Positions 27,933 to 36,501 of a DNA stretch of 64,000 nt are shown here, one piece after another. A model generated the notes under the pieces. That model saw nothing but the letters and a program-made list of their open reading frames with translations. It was not told where the DNA came from and ran no database searches. The DNA lies in assembly GCF_965198575.1 (NCBI RefSeq), contig NZ_OZ240671.1:2046001-2110000 (forward strand). Reading direction: 5' to 3'. A program made the position numbers and the translations under genes. Source of the DNA: Lichenicola sp965198575 (GTDB taxonomy: Bacteria > Pseudomonadota > Alphaproteobacteria > Acetobacterales > Acetobacteraceae). The first letter of the stretch is position 1, and every line of letters begins with the position of its first letter.

Positions 27933-28886
27933 GTGACGCTGCGACAGGACGCGGGGCTCATCGCCACCGTGACAATGAACCCGACCATCGACATCGCCGC
28001 GCGGGCAGAGACCGTGCAGCCGACGCACAAGCTGCGGACCTACTCCGAACGACAGGATCCGGGCGGCGGCGGCATCAACGTGACAAGCGTGTTGACGGCG
28101 CTCGGCTGCCCGACGCGCGCCTTGTTGCTGGCTGGCGGTTCCACCGGGCGGCTGCTCGACGAACTCCTGGCCGATCGCGGCATCGAGCGCCACGTGGTGC
28201 CGATCGGCGGTCGGACCCGGACGAGCCACGCGATGACCGACGAGTCGAGCGGCCACGAGTACCGCTTCATCTCGCAGGGGCCGGTGGTGAGCGAGCCGGA
28301 GTGGACGGCGATGCTCGAGGCGATCCGCACCCTGGACGCGACCTGGCTGATCGCCAGCGGCAGCCTGCCCCCCGGGGTCCCGGAGGAGTTCTATGGCTGG
28401 CTCGCGTCTGCCGCCAGGGCACGTGGCACGCGCTTCGTGCTGGACACGTCCGGGCCGCCGTTACGCGCGGCACTGGCGACCGGCGGAACCTGCATCACGC
28501 TGGTCAAGTCGAGCCTGAGCGAGCTCGAGAGCATCGTCGGACGCAAGCTGCCCGACACGGCGGACCAGGAGGCCGCGTCGCTGGAGATGGTCCGGAGCGG
28601 GCGCACCGAGCTGTTCGCGCTCACCCTCGGCGACGACGGCGCCACGCTTGCCTCCGCCGACGGCCTGTTGCGGCTGCCGGCACTCGATGTCGTCGTGAAC
28701 GGGACCGTCGGCGCCGGCGACAGCTTCCTGGCCGGCATGGTCATGGCGCTCGCAGAGGGGCGCACCCCGGAGGACGCATTGGCCTGGGGGATTGCCGCGG
28801 GGGGTGCTTCCGTCATGATGCCGGGCACGGCTTCCCTGGACCGGCTGCTGGTGGAGCGGCTTCGGCGCCTGATACCGCTCCCCTGA
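27933..28886 (+). CDS. pfkB: PfkB-type phosphofructokinase / hexose kinase
   Basis: 317 residues from GTG 27933, placed by a GAGG ribosome-binding site and by MNPTIDIAARAE matching the family N-terminus (TVTMNPTID). Family motifs: DPGGGGINVT (substrate loop), LIASGSLPPG and the catalytic NGTVGAGDSFLAG with its Asp base near the C-terminus. It belongs to the 1-phosphofructokinase/Pfk-2 group and phosphorylates a phosphorylated hexose at C1 or C6. Many Acetobacteraceae lack classical PfkA, so this could be their route into lower glycolysis; that is inference. Confidence 0.88.
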   Translation: MTLRQDAGLIATVTMNPTIDIAARAETVQPTHKLRTYSERQDPGGGGINVTSVLTALGCPTRALLLAGGSTGRLLDELLADRGIERHVVPIGGRTRTSHAMTDESSGHEYRFISQGPVVSEPEWTAMLEAIRTLDATWLIASGSLPPGVPEEFYGWLASAARARGTRFVLDTSGPPLRAALATGGTCITLVKSSLSELESIVGRKLPDTADQEAASLEMVRSGRTELFALTLGDDGATLASADGLLRLPALDVVVNGTVGAGDSFLAGMVMALAEGRTPEDALAWGIAAGGASVMMPGTASLDRLLVERLRRLIPLP

Positions 28887-28896
28887 GCCGCGTGGC

Positions 28897-29361
28897 CTAA
28901 TGGGGGTCGTCGGTCCAGGCCCACACCACGATCCGCCAGCCGGCCGGCGTAAGCGTCAGGACCCCGGTGTTGCGACCCGTCATCCGGAACGTGCTGCCGT
29001 TCATCGAGCCGGTGATCACCCCCGGGACAACGACGTAGGCGTCGTCTTTTTCTCGGTCGAATTCCGAGACGAGGGGCGCCGACAGCTCGACATCGATGTT
29101 CGACATTCCATGCCGCTTGGAGAACCTGCCGAAACTGCTCCACCACTTATCGACCGCGTTCGCCCCTTGCCATGAAAACGGAGCAAAGCTGTCCACGATC
29201 GTGGGAGAGCTCGTGAAGAGCGCCCTGGCCGCCGGCAGATCGCCCGAGTTCGTCGCGTGGGCGAGGTCGTTCATGATCTCGGCGGGAGAGGTCGTGCTTG
29301 CGGCCGAGGCACTTCCCATCGAGACGGCAAGGCCCAATGCGATGACAACGCCAGATTTCAT
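28897..29361 (-). CDS. secreted NTF2-like (SnoaL/DUF4440-type) protein
   Basis: 154 residues with a signal peptide (about 1-21, ending SASAAS) and an NTF2-like cone fold: a helical start (PAEIMNDLAHATNSGDLPAARALF), FSWQGANAVDKWWSSF, then curved strands ending WRIVVWAWTDD. Such proteins are small ligand-binding or dimerisation modules; a few are isomerases, but no catalytic Asp/His pair is clear here. It sits convergent to the kinase gene and upstream, on the same strand, of nothing closely coupled. Function unknown; periplasmic. Confidence 0.8.
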   Translation of the reverse strand: MKSGVVIALGLAVSMGSASAASTTSPAEIMNDLAHATNSGDLPAARALFTSSPTIVDSFAPFSWQGANAVDKWWSSFGRFSKRHGMSNIDVELSAPLVSEFDREKDDAYVVVPGVITGSMNGSTFRMTGRNTGVLTLTPAGWRIVVWAWTDDPH

Positions 29362-29456
29362 GAAGCAGCCTTTTCCATGTTCAAGACGAGTGGAGCCTCG
29401 CACGACACGCACCGCGTGCTGCGGCTGGAGCTTCAGGTCAGCTTCCTGACCCGGCG

Positions 29457-30530
29457 CTAACGGATCCTGGCGATCTGGTGCTCGCTCAGCGCCCGGATGA
29501 AGTCGGGAAGCGCGACGAAGCCCACTGGCGTCAGCTCAGCCGGGGCGTTGCCGCCATCCAGGGCGATCGTCCAGAGCAGGAAGGCCCGCAGCGCCGTTGC
29601 GGTGGCCGGATCGGCCTGTCTGCCCGAGACGATCGCGTATTCGTAATTGATCAGCGGGTAGGAGTTCGAGCCCGTCGCGAAGACCAAACTCAGGCGCTCG
29701 TCGGGGGGCGTGCGCGGGTCGAGCTCGGAGGCGGCGGCGCCGATCGTGGCAGGCGTCGCCGTCACGAACTGCCCGGCTTGGTTCTTCAGGATCGCGGTGC
29801 CGAGGCCGGCCTTGGCGGTGGCGTCGGCAGAACTGATGCCGACATAGCCGATCGAGTACGGAGTGGATTGCAGCGCATGGACCATGCCGGTGTTGCCAAC
29901 GACGGACTTTTCCCCGGGCACGTCGGGCCAGGCGATCGAGGTGCCGTAGCCGGGGCCATCCTCCCAGCGCTGGGTCGAGAAATCGAGGAACTGGGTGAAG
30001 ATGAAGGTGTCGCCGGATGCGTCGGCGCGTCGGATCGGCACGATCGGCTGGTGCGGCAATGCGACGCCGGGATTGAGGGCGGCAAGACCAGGCGCGTCCC
30101 AGCTGACGATGCGGCCCGAGTAGATGCCGGCCAGCGTCGGCCCGTCGATCCGCAGCGGCGCCGACAGGCCGGGCAGATTGGTGTTGATCGTTTGCGCCGA
30201 GATGGCGAGCGGGATGTTCAGGATGCCGGGGTTCTGTTCCGCCTCCTGGTCGGACATGTAGGCGTCCGAGGCGCCGATCTGTACGTGGCCGGCAATGGCC
30301 TCGGAGATCCCCTTGCCCGACCCGGTGGCGGCGGCGGTCACGACGGTATCCGGATGTGCGGCGTCGTAGGCGGCGATCCAGCTCTGGAACAACGGGTAGA
30401 GCAGGGTGGACCCGCTCTCCTGCAGCGTGACCGGGGCGGAGTGCGCCGGTATCGCGAGGCCCAGCATCAGGCACGATGCAAGTGTCGTGCAGGCGGCGGT
30501 GCGCCTGGCCGCCTTCGAGAGGGCCTTCAC
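29457..30530 (-). CDS. pstS: PstS-type phosphate-binding periplasmic protein
   Basis: 357 residues from GTG 30530, the only start that gives the signal peptide (residues 1-31, ending IPAHSAP). The mature N-terminus has the PstS pattern LQESGSTLLYPLFQSW; TAAATGSGKGISEA and RRADASGDTFIFTQF are the family's phosphate-contacting segments. It should bind phosphate in the periplasm. The GTG overlaps the stop of the upstream MFS permease (GTGA), and no pstC, pstA, pstB or phoU follows. The usual ABC partners are therefore absent here, and the MFS protein is the likely partner. Confidence 0.87.
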   Translation of the reverse strand: MKALSKAARRTAACTTLASCLMLGLAIPAHSAPVTLQESGSTLLYPLFQSWIAAYDAAHPDTVVTAAATGSGKGISEAIAGHVQIGASDAYMSDQEAEQNPGILNIPLAISAQTINTNLPGLSAPLRIDGPTLAGIYSGRIVSWDAPGLAALNPGVALPHQPIVPIRRADASGDTFIFTQFLDFSTQRWEDGPGYGTSIAWPDVPGEKSVVGNTGMVHALQSTPYSIGYVGISSADATAKAGLGTAILKNQAGQFVTATPATIGAAASELDPRTPPDERLSLVFATGSNSYPLINYEYAIVSGRQADPATATALRAFLLWTIALDGGNAPAELTPVGFVALPDFIRALSEHQIARIR

Positions 30531-32029
30531 TGGCCGATCCTCTCCAGGTTCACGCCATTGGTCTCGATCCGGTACAGCCATGTGACGACCGCGCCCAGCA
30601 GCGAGGTGACCACCAGGCCATACAGCAGCGCGCGCGTGCCGATGCTCACCAGCAGGATCGGAAACAGGAAGGCCGTCAGGACCGCGCCGATCTTGGCGAA
30701 GGCGGCCGCGAAGCCGGCACCCATGCCACGCACTGCGGTCGGGAAGACCTCGCCGGCGAGCAGGTAGGTCTGCGCGTTGGGCCCGAGATTGGTCATGTAG
30801 TTGAACAGCATGAAGCCGGCGAAGATGATCTCGACCTTGGCGCTGCCGGTGAAGTCGATCGAGAACGAGGCCAGCAGCAGACCGACCGCGCACCCGATGA
30901 ACCCGATGATCTGCAGCCGGATGCGTCCGGCACGGTCGGCCAGCAGCACCGCGCAGAGGATGCCGACGATCAGCAGCACGTTGATCATCGCGGCCCCCTC
31001 CGCGGCGCGGATGCCCTCCGAGATCAGGTCGCTGAGGCTGCGCACATGGTCGGCGCCACCACCGAGTGCGGCAGCCAGGATGGTGGGGGTGAAGATGCCG
31101 ATGCCGTAGGTGCCGAGATCCTGCAGGAACCAGGGCACCGACGCGAAGATGGTGGCGCGCAGGTTGCGGCTGTCGAACAGCGCGCCGAAGGACGGGCGTG
31201 CTTTCGTTGCTGTGGTCTGGACCAGGTCCGCATGCGCCAGCGGGGGCCGCGTCAGCCGGGGGTTCTGCGGATATTGCGGCGCGCGCGCCAGCAGCCGCGC
31301 GATTGCCACCTCGGCCTTGTCGTGCGCGCCGCGGATCGCCAGCCAGTTGGCGCTCTCGGTGACGTAGAAGCGACCGATGGTGACCAGGATCGCCGGGAAC
31401 AGCGCGGTCGCATACATCCAGCGCCAGGCATCAAGCTCCGGCTTCCAGATCAGGATCAGGCAGCCGACGCCGGTGCCACCCAGCGCGCCGACCGCCTGGA
31501 ATGCGAATGCGCCGAGCACCAGCTTGCCGCGCGCGGTGCTGGGGATGCTTTCAGAGATGATCATGTGGGCGGTCGGGTAGTCGCAGCCGAGTGCCAGGCC
31601 GAGGCCGAACAGGCAGATGATCAGCGATGTCGCATTGGCGCACAGGATCAGCAGGGCCAGGAAGGCGCAGAAGATGATCATCTCGATGATGAACATCCGC
31701 TTGCGGCCGAAATAGTCCGACAGCCCGCCCAGCCCGACGGCGCCGACCAGGATGCCCGCCAGGCTGGCGGCGCTGATCAGGCCCTTCTCCGAGGCGCCGA
31801 TATGGAATTCGCGCACGATCAGCGGCAGCGCCACACCGGTCATGAAGACCACGAAGCCTTCGAAGAATTTGCCAGCCGCCGCCAACGCCCAGATGCGCCG
31901 CTGCATGGCTGTCATCGGCACCGAGTTGAGGCTGGTGCCGTCCGGCCAGATCGGGCGCTCGTCGATGTAGTCCTGCACCGTTCTCGGCGCCTGCAGGTCG
32001 ACCTTCTTGGCGTCCACGACGTCGCTCAT
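30527..32029 (-). CDS. MFS permease of the sugar/phosphate porter type
   Basis: 500 residues with 12 predicted helices. Between helices 2 and 3 is GGLSDYFGRKRMF, the MFS A-motif. Helix 4 has LGLGLALGCDYPTAHMIISE, similar to the GGDYPLSA motif of phosphate:proton symporters (PHS family, e.g. Pho84), and the second half has GEVFPTAVRGMG, the sugar-porter motif. A long loop of about 60 residues separates the halves. The stop overlaps the start of the pstS-like gene, suggesting a joint phosphate uptake role. Substrate is inferred from this pairing. Confidence 0.85.
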   Translation of the reverse strand: MSDVVDAKKVDLQAPRTVQDYIDERPIWPDGTSLNSVPMTAMQRRIWALAAAGKFFEGFVVFMTGVALPLIVREFHIGASEKGLISAASLAGILVGAVGLGGLSDYFGRKRMFIIEMIIFCAFLALLILCANATSLIICLFGLGLALGCDYPTAHMIISESIPSTARGKLVLGAFAFQAVGALGGTGVGCLILIWKPELDAWRWMYATALFPAILVTIGRFYVTESANWLAIRGAHDKAEVAIARLLARAPQYPQNPRLTRPPLAHADLVQTTATKARPSFGALFDSRNLRATIFASVPWFLQDLGTYGIGIFTPTILAAALGGGADHVRSLSDLISEGIRAAEGAAMINVLLIVGILCAVLLADRAGRIRLQIIGFIGCAVGLLLASFSIDFTGSAKVEIIFAGFMLFNYMTNLGPNAQTYLLAGEVFPTAVRGMGAGFAAAFAKIGAVLTAFLFPILLVSIGTRALLYGLVVTSLLGAVVTWLYRIETNGVNLERIGQ

Positions 32030-32265
32030 TGTCAGCCTCCGGGCCGCGTCATCCGGTCGTGGATCACCATCCCATCAGGTGAGACGGGCGCTTGTACGAA
32101 CGTCCCAAAATCCAACGTGGTCGACGAGTGAAGCTTTGATGGCAGGATGACGCGGCTCTCGAGGGGTGTTCGGCGACATCCTGAAGGGGAGCTGGTGGCA
32201 GTTTGCCGTTAGCCCGCTGTTCATCTGTGTGTGCGGAAATGCGCTCGGGCGTCACGGAGCGTGGC
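32030..32265. other. divergent intergenic region MFS permease / 2OG oxygenase
   Basis: 236 bases. A pho-box-like pair was looked for before the MFS gene; only a weak GTCAT...CCATC arrangement at about 32136-32151 (minus strand) is present. No ORF or structured RNA was recognised. Confidence 0.3.
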
Positions 32266-33345
32266 ATGGCACTTTCATCGGGCGATCGACTGCCCTTCTG
32301 CGTCGGCGTCGGGCCGGATCGCAGCTTTCATTCGAGCGACCATCAGGCGGGGCGGCCGGCCGTCCTGGTGATCGGCGTCGGCTCATCCACGCCTGTCGTG
32401 GAGGCGACCAGCGCCAGTGTTGCAGCGCGCCGCGATGCGATCGTCGCGACCGGTGCGGACTCGTGGCTCCTGCTACCGTTCGCGGCGATGGCACGGCTGT
32501 ATGCGGACAAGACTGCTTCATCCGACACACTCCGTGCGCTGCTCTGTCCGGACCAGTTCTTCGAGGCCTGCGTGCGGCTTGGGACTCCGATCCCGCTGGT
32601 TGTGGTGATCGATCGAGGCGGCCTCGTCGCGGGGTGCTGGCAGGGCCTGGATGCCGACCCGGAGCAGATCGCGGAGGCGGCGCTGGCCTGTCTCTGCGCA
32701 TTGGCCGGCAAGGCTCCTCCCGCTCCTCCCGTCCTGTTCGTGTCCCGCTTGTTCGAGGCGGAATTCTGCCGGACGTTGATCGAGGCGTTCGAGACTGCGC
32801 CCACATTCGACAGTCCGGTCAGTTCCTCGGGTCCGGACGGGCAACTGGTCGATCGCGTCGATCACCGCCGCAAGCGGCGACGCGACTGGCTGCTCGAGCC
32901 GGGTGACGGGTTTTACGACGATGTCAGGAACCGCCTCTTCAACCGCTGCATTCCCGCGATCGACCGCGCGTTTCAGCACGAGGTCGCTCATCTCGACCGC
33001 ATCCTCGTCGCGCGATACGACGAGGGAGCCGGCCACTTCAGCCGTCATCGCGACAATGTCGGATCTGCCGTGGCGTTCAGGCAGTTCGCGCTGTCAGTCA
33101 ATCTCAATGCGGGCGATTACGAAGGCGGGTGTCTGAGGTTTCCGGAGTTCGATGACGGGCTCTACCAGCCTGCGACCGGCGAAGGCTTGGTGTTCTCCGC
33201 CTCGCTTCTCCACGAGGCGACCCGCGTGACGTCGCGATGCCGTTACGTCCTGCTGACCTTCCTGCACGATGAACGGGCAGAAGCCCGCCGGCGCATGGGG
33301 TTGAACGCGGTCGCCCTGCCGGACCATCAATGTGGCAGGTGCTAG
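32266..33345 (+). CDS. redoxin-like domain fused to 2-oxoglutarate/Fe(II) oxygenase
   Basis: 359 residues from ATG 32266 (GGAGCGTGGC upstream). Residues about 1-150 read as a thioredoxin/peroxiredoxin-like fold (GDRLPFCVG, then RPAVLVIG, then IPLVVVIDRGGLVAG), but the expected peroxidatic Cys of the TPVC motif is Val (STPVV, residues 41-45). Residues about 155-345 form a 2OG-Fe(II) oxygenase of the prolyl-hydroxylase type: metal ligands His261, Asp263 (SRHRDN) and His316 (LLHEATR), with Arg326 for 2-oxoglutarate. It probably hydroxylates a protein or peptide. Its 3' end overlaps the convergent AI-2E gene by 4 bp. Confidence 0.85.
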   Translation: MALSSGDRLPFCVGVGPDRSFHSSDHQAGRPAVLVIGVGSSTPVVEATSASVAARRDAIVATGADSWLLLPFAAMARLYADKTASSDTLRALLCPDQFFEACVRLGTPIPLVVVIDRGGLVAGCWQGLDADPEQIAEAALACLCALAGKAPPAPPVLFVSRLFEAEFCRTLIEAFETAPTFDSPVSSSGPDGQLVDRVDHRRKRRRDWLLEPGDGFYDDVRNRLFNRCIPAIDRAFQHEVAHLDRILVARYDEGAGHFSRHRDNVGSAVAFRQFALSVNLNAGDYEGGCLRFPEFDDGLYQPATGEGLVFSASLLHEATRVTSRCRYVLLTFLHDERAEARRRMGLNAVALPDHQCGRC

Positions 33346-34562
33346 CTTGCCGCACGGCTGAATGGGAGCGAGCTCCCGAGCCGGCGTTTCTTCTTTTCAG
33401 GGCCGCCGACGATGTGGCCGATCGCGGTCAGGCTCTCGACGTGATCACAGACGATCTTGAACACCGCCAGCAGCGGCACGCTCAGGAACGCACCAGGAAT
33501 GCCCCAGAGCCAGTCCCAGAACAGCAGCGACGCCATCACGAGCACCGGGTTCAGCGTGAAGCGTTTTGCCAACAACAGCGGCGTGATGGTCTCGCCTTCC
33601 ATCAGATGGATGCCGAAATAGATCGCCGGCGGCAGCAGCGCGTGCAGCGCCGACGGGAACACGAACAGCCCGACGAAGAAATACACCACGATCCCGGTGA
33701 ACGGCCCGATGATCGGGATGTAGTTCAGCAGGAACGCGAGCACGCCCCAGAGCAGCGGGTTCGGCACGCCGAGCAGCCAGCACTGGATGAAGTTCAGGCT
33801 GCCGACCAGCAGGTTCATCACCGTGATGGTGGCCAGATACAGCGACACGTTGCGCTCGATCTCGGACGCGATCTGCACCGCGCGGCGCTTGTCGGCCCAG
33901 GTCGGCATGATCTCGACGAACCGCCGCAGCAGGCTGTCACCCTCGTAGAGCAGAAAGAACAGCATCAGCAGCATGCTGAACATCTGGCCGAGGAACGCCC
34001 GCGTGCCGACCAGGATCGAGGAGCCGACGCTGGTCAGGCCGCTGGTGCCGGACTGCTGCACCGCGATGGTGCGGACGCCTGGTTGCTGCGCGCTGGTCTG
34101 GTCCATCAGCGACTGCAGCTTCTTCATGCCGCCCTGCACGGCGTGGATCGGCCCGTTCAGGAACGACAGCTTCTGCTGCAGCGCGGGCAGGCTCTGCGGC
34201 GCCTTGCTGATCCAGCCGCTGGCGGGCACCGAAATCGCCGCACCGATGGCGCCGACCAGGCCGAACAGCGCCACGATCAGCAGCAGTGCCGCAAGCGGCT
34301 TCGGTACCCGGAGCCGCTGGTTCAGGAAGCGCATCGGCCCCGACAGCAGCAGGTTCAGCACCCCGGCGAGGACGAACGGCAGCACGAGGTCGCTGGTGAA
34401 ATAGAGCGTGTAGAACGACGCCAGCACGGTGAGCACCAGCAGGCAGACCGACAGCGTGTTGAGGCTGCTGTTCCGCTTGGCGTCCTGCACCGCCGCCTGG
34501 GCCGCAACCAGTTGCTTTTGCTCGAACTCGATGTCGTCGGCTCTGCCGATCGTCCCAACCAT
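33342..34562 (-). CDS. AI-2E family permease (PerM-like)
   Basis: 406 residues. Two N-terminal helices are followed by a roughly 150-residue soluble segment, then a cluster of six helices with the family motifs FLLYEGDSLLRR, YLATITVMNLLVG and NYIPIIGPFTGI; the C-terminal helices have GETITPLLLAKRF and the canonical LNPVLVMASLLFW. AI-2E family proteins include quorum-signal exporters and Na/H exchangers; substrate cannot be told. It follows the ChvG kinase gene on the same strand with 55 bp between, so it may be part of the chvI-chvG transcript. Confidence 0.87.
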   Translation of the reverse strand: MVGTIGRADDIEFEQKQLVAAQAAVQDAKRNSSLNTLSVCLLVLTVLASFYTLYFTSDLVLPFVLAGVLNLLLSGPMRFLNQRLRVPKPLAALLLIVALFGLVGAIGAAISVPASGWISKAPQSLPALQQKLSFLNGPIHAVQGGMKKLQSLMDQTSAQQPGVRTIAVQQSGTSGLTSVGSSILVGTRAFLGQMFSMLLMLFFLLYEGDSLLRRFVEIMPTWADKRRAVQIASEIERNVSLYLATITVMNLLVGSLNFIQCWLLGVPNPLLWGVLAFLLNYIPIIGPFTGIVVYFFVGLFVFPSALHALLPPAIYFGIHLMEGETITPLLLAKRFTLNPVLVMASLLFWDWLWGIPGAFLSVPLLAVFKIVCDHVESLTAIGHIVGGPEKKKRRLGSSLPFSRAAS

Positions 34563-34617
34563 AACTCTGCCCGCCCGTCCCAATAGGCCGTGCAACGCCG
34601 CCCGGCCGTGATCGTTT

Positions 34618-36495
34618 TTATAGCGTGATGGCGGCGGCGTGTGGCAGGCGCACGATGAAGCGGGCACCGATGACCCGCCCTTCGGCGTCGATGCGGTTCT
34701 CCGCCAGGATCTGGCCACGCAGCGCCTCGACGATCTGCCGGCTGATCGACAGCCCGAGCCCGGAATGCTGGCCGAAATTCTCGCCCGCCGGCCGCTCCGA
34801 GTAGAAGCGGTCGAAGATGCCGTCGAGCTTTCCAGCCGGTATGCCCGGCCCTTCGTCGGCGATGGCAACCTCCACCATCCCGGGCGCCGGCAACGCGAGG
34901 TCGGTGACCGACAACGTGATGCGACCATTGGGGGGAGAGAAGCTGGCCGCGTTGCCGATCAGGTTGCGCAGCACCTGCACGAGACGATCCTCCACCGCCT
35001 CCACCACCAGCGGCCGGGCCGGCGCCGACGGCACCTCGACCAGCATCACCGGGTCGCCCTCCTTGCGGGTCGCCTGGTTGATCTCTGCCAGCACGGCGAG
35101 GATCGGCACCACATCGACCGGCTCGGTGATCGAGCGGGACAGTTCCGCGTCGATCCGGCTGGCGTCGGAGATGTCGGTGATCAGCCGGTCGAGACGGCGC
35201 ACGTCGTCGTTGATGATGGCAAGGAGGCGCTTCTGCTGGGCCGGGTCCTCGATGCGCATCAGCGTCTCGATGGCGCTGCGGATCGAGGAGAGCGGGTTCT
35301 TGATCTCGTGGCTGACGTCCGCGGCAAATCGCTCGATCGCATCCATCCGCGCCCACAGCGCCCGCGCACTCTCCTCCAGCGCCTGCGCCAGTTCGCCAAG
35401 CTCGTCGCGCCGGCCGAGCAGCTGGCGCGGCACGCTGCCGCTGCGGCCGATGGTCTCGCGCATCACGTGCGCCGACGCCGCCAGGCGAAGCAGCGGCCGC
35501 GCGATCGTCTGCGAGAGGTACCACGACAGCAGCACGGTGATCGCCAGCGCCACGCAGAACAGCACCAGGATCGAGGACCGCACGGCGAACAGCGAGCGGT
35601 CGACCTCGCGCGCCTCGCGGGTCAGCTGGATGATGCCGACCGTCTGGCCGTCATGCGCGACCGGCTCGGCCACCGTTACCAGCAGCTTGTGGTCGGTCGT
35701 ACGCCGGATGAAGGGCGCGGTCTCGGAACTGTCGGTGTCGCCGAGCTTGAGCTGCTCGCGGATCTGCGGCTGCACGTCCGGGTCGCCTCCCGAACCTGAC
35801 GGCCCCAGGCTCGACTGGCCGGATGGCACCAGAGGTTGCTGCGGCAGCAGTTCGAGCAGCCGGTCGTACAGTCGCTCCAGCAATGCGCCGAAGCTCCGGG
35901 TCGAGCCGGGGACGGGTTTGCCGCTGCTGTCGACGCCCGGCCGGGCAGCGTGCTGGTCGATCTCGGCTGCGTCGGACCTGCTGTCGGCGATCAGCTGGCC
36001 GTCGGGCGCATACAGCCGTGCCTGCGCGCTCGGGCTCGGTTCGGTCAGTCGCAGCAGCAGCGGGCGTGCAAGGTCCGGAACCAGCATGAAGGCGTCCGGC
36101 GTGACGGTCTCCGTCGCGGCAGCGGGAGAGCCGGCGACACCAGGGGTGCCGGCATGTGCAGGATGCGGGTGGTGCGCCGGATGGTGCGCCGACGGTGCCA
36201 CCGCGGACTGGCCGAGTGCGCCGGCATAGATCCGGGCCTGCTCCCGCAGCGCGCTCACTTCGGCTTCGAGCAGGCTGTTCTGGAACTGGTTGAGATAGAG
36301 CAGCGTCGCCACCAGCAGCGCCAGCGGCACCACGTTGACGAGCAGGATCCGCCGCATCATCGGCGACATCCAGCGGCGCCGCCGACGTTTCAGCGCGGTG
36401 GCCGCGACGGGCGGCGATTGCGGCGCGGCTGCCGGCTTCGGGTCGGGAGTCGTGCGCTTGACCGGCGCCCAACCCGGGAGGGAGAGCGCCTTCAC
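34618..36495 (-). CDS. chvG: sensor histidine kinase ChvG
   Basis: 625 residues. Order: cytoplasmic basic N-terminus, first membrane helix (about 49-68), periplasmic sensing domain of about 230 residues, second helix (about 309-329), HAMP, the H-box FAADVSHEIKNPLSS (His396), N-box and ATP lid DEGPGIP and GLGLSISRQIV. It phosphorylates ChvI and in relatives senses acid or envelope stress. An unusual His-rich patch (six His within residues 104-114) lies in the periplasmic domain just after the first helix. Gap to chvI is 6 bp. hprK and the PTS genes usually found next to chvGI in rhizobia are absent. Confidence 0.95.
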   Translation of the reverse strand: MKALSLPGWAPVKRTTPDPKPAAAPQSPPVAATALKRRRRRWMSPMMRRILLVNVVPLALLVATLLYLNQFQNSLLEAEVSALREQARIYAGALGQSAVAPSAHHPAHHPHPAHAGTPGVAGSPAAATETVTPDAFMLVPDLARPLLLRLTEPSPSAQARLYAPDGQLIADSRSDAAEIDQHAARPGVDSSGKPVPGSTRSFGALLERLYDRLLELLPQQPLVPSGQSSLGPSGSGGDPDVQPQIREQLKLGDTDSSETAPFIRRTTDHKLLVTVAEPVAHDGQTVGIIQLTREAREVDRSLFAVRSSILVLFCVALAITVLLSWYLSQTIARPLLRLAASAHVMRETIGRSGSVPRQLLGRRDELGELAQALEESARALWARMDAIERFAADVSHEIKNPLSSIRSAIETLMRIEDPAQQKRLLAIINDDVRRLDRLITDISDASRIDAELSRSITEPVDVVPILAVLAEINQATRKEGDPVMLVEVPSAPARPLVVEAVEDRLVQVLRNLIGNAASFSPPNGRITLSVTDLALPAPGMVEVAIADEGPGIPAGKLDGIFDRFYSERPAGENFGQHSGLGLSISRQIVEALRGQILAENRIDAEGRVIGARFIVRLPHAAAITL

Positions 36496-36501
36496 CGGCG
36501 G

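Noticed and set aside
32030..32265. Pho box before the MFS-pstS pair
   Set aside because: Only a weak, wrongly spaced GTCAT/CCATC pair is visible; not enough to call PhoB control.
33330..34586. Plus-strand frame over the AI-2E gene
   Set aside because: Antisense, His/Gln/Arg-rich low-complexity product, no ribosome-binding site.
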